Positions 60,371 through 64,000 of a DNA stretch of 64,000 nt are shown here, piece after piece; position 1 is the first letter of the stretch, and every line of letters starts with the position of its first letter. This stretch comes from Heterohyrax brucei (lineage: Eukaryota > Chordata > Mammalia > Hyracoidea > Procaviidae). The translations under genes and the position numbers were made by a program. The stretch is from the NCBI GenBank assembly GCA_028571685.1, contig CM053152.1, positions 22,824,001-22,888,000 of the forward strand, read 5' to 3'. The notes beneath the pieces were generated by a model. That model made no database searches. It was not told where the DNA came from and saw nothing but the letters and a program-made list of their open reading frames with translations.

Positions 60371-61339
60371 GGAGATGAGGGGGCACTCCAGAATGCTAAG
60401 CCCCAGAGTGAGGAAGCTATATGCCACGGAAGACAATTCCAATTCATGAAATAGCCCTTCTAATGGCAGGCTGCCCAAATTGTTAGTGATCTTTTAAGCC
60501 CCACGTGCCCTCTGGTAACACAGAACATGGGTATTCTTTGAACCAAAGTCACTAAGGGCTACTTGTCCAGTGAAGGGACACTATGGTATCTCTGTCACCT
60601 AGGAAAGCCAGCCTAAGACACAGAAATCAAGTCACAAACAAATGTTATTTCTTTTTTTACCTTCTCCTCTTTAGAAAGCAGCTGATTTCCCTCACATTTC
60701 ATAACTGTTACAATTAAGAGTAACAGCAAGCCTGTCATCAGGCCAAGAATTCAATTTCACACGAAAATTTCTCATCTTTTTATAAGCAAGCAGTCTTTTC
60801 ACAGCTTGTTTTATATTTGAACTAGACATGGTTTGGGGGTCATTCAACCCCAAATTGATTACATCCTGTGAATTATCTTTGAGAAAGAGTCATTCTGGTT
60901 GTTTATTAAACAAAACTATCTAGTCTCTTCAGATTCCCTTACAATGAACTAATGTCCTTGTTGTTTCTTTGGAATTCTTTGGTGTCCCAAAAACTTTTGG
61001 AACATTTTGCATGAGACTTTTCTGGATTATTCTTCCTAAGAAACAGGAAGTTGACTAAAAACTCCAAACATTTATTTTATTTCCCCAAAGTGGGATGGGA
61101 GATGGCGTCTGAGTTCTAAAAACAGTAAAAGCCTTCAACGCTGAATCTGACCTTTAGCTCTAGGATTTGAGTCTGAAATTTGTCAGAAACTCACCTTGTT
61201 AGTTTTGGAGTCACCCTCTAATTTGTTAATATTCTTGACTTCTGCACTCATTAATAATTGTCTTTATTCTGTTTCTTGACAGGATAAATGATTATAGTAA
61301 CAATACATATCTAACAATACAATATTGAGTCATTTCAAC
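60371..61339. other. Intergenic, unassigned
   Basis: No gene or named repeat seen. Confidence 0.45.
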
Positions 61340-64000
61340 CTCTCTCTCTTTTTTATTATGACTGAGTGAAAATGTACATTCCCATATAAATTTGCATGCC
61401 CACCTATGTGCAGCTCCCACTTCTCTCCCTGTCCGGTGACAGCACACTCTTCCTCTCCCTTTTATACATGTCATATCCTCCTAAAAAACTCCTATCCCCT
61501 CCTCTCCATCCTCTTTCCCACCTCCAGTAAGAGGTCAGCAGGACAACATGCTATATATGCATAGAACCGTAAAGTGCACACACGACATGGTCATTCTGTG
61601 TCACCAAGTCAAATCCATTGCTGTCTGAAGAGTTGACCTCCATTACGATTTACAGACAGGGGGGCATCAGGGCCAGGGGCCATGATCCCAGGGGAATCCC
61701 AAGGCCCCTGGACCATCAGCTGTGGTCTTTTGTGGAAATCTCAGGGTGCACCCCTTTTTATTCTTGTGTCATCAATGAAACTCAACTTTGTGAGCCCCAT
61801 CACAGCTATCACTGGTGGTCGCCGGGCACCATCCAGTTCTTCCAGTCACATGTTGATGTAGTCTCCCACTCGTGAGGGTCTCTCTCTGTCTTCTGGGTTC
61901 TCTTTCTACCCTGTCGTTTTGGTCCTTGGTGATCCTCTGTTCCTGCTGAGTTGGGACAATTTGCTGTATCTCAGATGGCAGCCTGACAGCTTTTAAGACC
62001 CCAGATGCGACTCACCAATGTGGGGTGCAGAAGACTCTCAACAAAACACTAGTTGTTCCAGTTGGCCTCGATTTCCCCTGAGATCATGGTCCCCAGCCCT
62101 CTGCCATGGCTACTCTGTCCTTGTAATATTGAGTTAAGATGGGAGAAGTAATCATGTTATGTTGAAATCCAGTTAAAATTGATCTTCTTTTTAATGTGTA
62201 CTGTCACTGACTTCACCCATCCAAATTTCTATCAACTATCTAATCTATGCTCCATCCTCTCCTTCCCTCCCTCCTCACCCTTGCAGCCATCAAAGAATCT
62301 TTTCTTCTATGCATGAATCTGTTTTTAAGTTCTTATCACAGGGGTCTCATACAATATTTGTCTTTTTGTCTCTGGCTACTTTCACCCAACATAATGTCCT
62401 CCAGCTGAAACCACGTGATGAGATTTTTCCTAAAATTGTCATTGTTCTTTATCATTGCATAGTGTTCCACTGAGTATATATACCATAGTTTACTATCCAT
62501 TCCTCTGTTTTGGGGCATCTGGGTTGATTCCATCTTTTTGCTATTGTGGACTGTCCTGCGATAAACATTCGTGTGCATGTATCAGTTGGTGTGAATGGCC
62601 TTGATTCTGTAGGATATGTTCCAAGCAGAGGAATTACTGGGTCAAATAGTTTGTCTATTTCCATCATTTTAAGGAAGTGCCAGTTTGCTTTCCAAAGAGG
62701 TTGCAGCATTTTGCGATCCCACCAACACTGTAGGAGAGCTCCAATTGCTCTGCTGCCCCTCCAGTATTTGTTGTTTTGCATTTTTTGGATCATAACCAAT
62801 CTTGTTGGGGTGAGATGGTATCTCACTGTAGTTTTGATTTGAATTTCTTTAATAGCTAATGATCGTGAGCATGTCCACATGTGTTTTTTGGCTGCCTAAA
62901 TCTGCTCTTTAGAGAAAGAGTCCTTTGACCATTGGTCCTTTGACCATTGCTTAATTGGATTATTTATCTTTTTCTTATTGATATTTTGTAGTACCTCATA
63001 GATTATGGAGACCAGATGTCAGTCTGATATATAGTTGCCAAATATTTTTTCCCATTCTGTAGGTGGTCTTTTAATTCTTTTGATGAAGTCTTTGGATGGG
63101 CAAAAGTGTTTGATTCTTAGTAGTTTCCACTTGTCCATTTTCTCCTGTCGATTGTGCTTTGTCAGATTTTTGTAGTCTGTCTACATTGTGTATTAAAACT
63201 CCCACTGTTGATCCTGATTTTTCTTGGATGAGCTTTATCATTTTAGATTTGATATTTAAGTCTTTTATCCAGTTTGAGTTGTTTTTTGTATAAGGTGTGA
63301 GATACGAGTCTTGTTTCAATTTATTGCAGATAGATATCCAATTTTGCAAGCACCATTTGTTGAAGAGATTGCTTTTACCCCAGTTTAATGTTTTAGGGCC
63401 TTGGTTCATAGGAGGGTGGTGTCATCTCTGGGGTCTCAACTCTGTTTCATTGATCTATCTGTCTCTTTTTGTACCAGTACCAGGCTGTTTTAACTACTGT
63501 GGCAGTGTAATAGTTTCTGAAATCGAGTAGTGAGAGGCCTCCTAGTGTGTTCTTCTTCTTCAGTACTGGTTTACTTATCCGGGGTTTCTTCCCCTTCCAA
63601 ACAAAGTTGCTCCTTATAAAATGTCACTGGAATTTGTATTGGGATTGCATTAGAAAAGTAGACTGCTTTGGGTAAAATAGACACTTTCACAATGTTAAGT
63701 CTTCCTATCCATGAGCAGGGTAGGTTTCTTCATTTATGAAACTCTGTTAGCTTTTTTATAGTAAGATTTTGTAGTTCTTTTTGTAAAGGTCTGTTATTGC
63801 TCTAGTTAGATTTATTCCTGGGTATTTTATCTTTTGGTGGGCTATAGAAAATGGTATTGATTTTGTGATTTCTTCTGTGTTAATCTCATTGTTGGTGTAA
63901 AGAAATCCTGATTTACTTAAGTTTATCTTGTACCCTGAAACTTTGCTGAACTCTTCTATCAGTTTGACTAGTTTACTTATGGATTCGTTAAGATTCTCTG
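61340..64000 (-). mobile_element. L1, minus, 3' UTR and ORF2 end, runs off the window
   Basis: The 3' UTR (61340-62200) matches the plus copy at 16855-17524. The minus strand then reads ORF2 C-terminal text: IVNYGIYTQWNTMQ and GRSSQ-like ends, with FDPVIPLLGTYPTESRPFT and LKMMEIDKLF further in, and EKSGSTVGVLIHNVDRLQKS upstream. Frames are broken but long, so it is younger than the L1M pieces. The 5' part lies beyond 64000. Confidence 0.9.

Overview
This is a piece of mammalian nuclear DNA, and its repeats point to an afrotherian, most likely an elephant or close relative. More than twenty copies of a tRNA-derived SINE of the AfroSINE type are scattered through it (heads like 'tggtgtagtggttaa', tails like 'ctatgagtcagaatc'). 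They sit with RTE-clade LINE pieces of matching 3' tail, several L1 3'-UTR subfamilies, mariner remnants and older mammal-wide MIR, L2, MER5A and L1M fossils. There are no bacterial genes, operons or CRISPR arrays.

The only protein-coding gene I can support is the 3' end of RBBP8 (CtIP), on the + strand in the first 8.1 kb. Three exons (2141-2237, 5158-5299, 7954-8051) with good splice sites encode the last ~111 residues of the DNA-end-resection factor, ending at a TAG with a poly(A) signal about 67 bases downstream. The rest of the gene lies upstream of the window. The region from 8.15 to 64 kb looks intergenic.

Layout: 1-8.1 kb is RBBP8 introns and exons, with an old L1 carrying a SINE and a small TA-flanked DNA transposon, and a ~220-bp inverted repeat on either side of the first visible exon. 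8.1-16.4 kb is intergenic, with AfroSINEs, RTE pieces, a 48-bp minisatellite and a mariner/L1 mosaic. 16.8-22.2 kb is a pile of L1 3' halves invaded by SINEs, with a doubled 3' UTR. 22.6-31.7 kb holds L2, MIR, a U6 pseudogene inside a SINE, a fold-back mariner derivative, L1s, an RTE LINE and a tRNA-Gly-headed SINE. 31.7-43.6 kb is mostly low-repeat sequence with SINEs and a few LTR-like fossils. 43.6-45.4 kb is a second fold-back mariner derivative followed by a truncated L1. 46.2-54.1 kb is one nearly full-length but decayed L1 with a tandem-repeat 5' UTR. 54.1-64 kb holds SINEs, old L1M ends and a minus-strand L1 running off the edge.

I did not find a new gene system. The most unusual structures are the inverted repeat flanking an RBBP8 exon, the repeated fold-back mariner architecture, and the composite tRNA-Gly/AfroSINE/RTE element. 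Boundaries of repeats are by-eye estimates, usually good to about 5-20 bases. Family names come from memory of consensus sequences, not from a database search.
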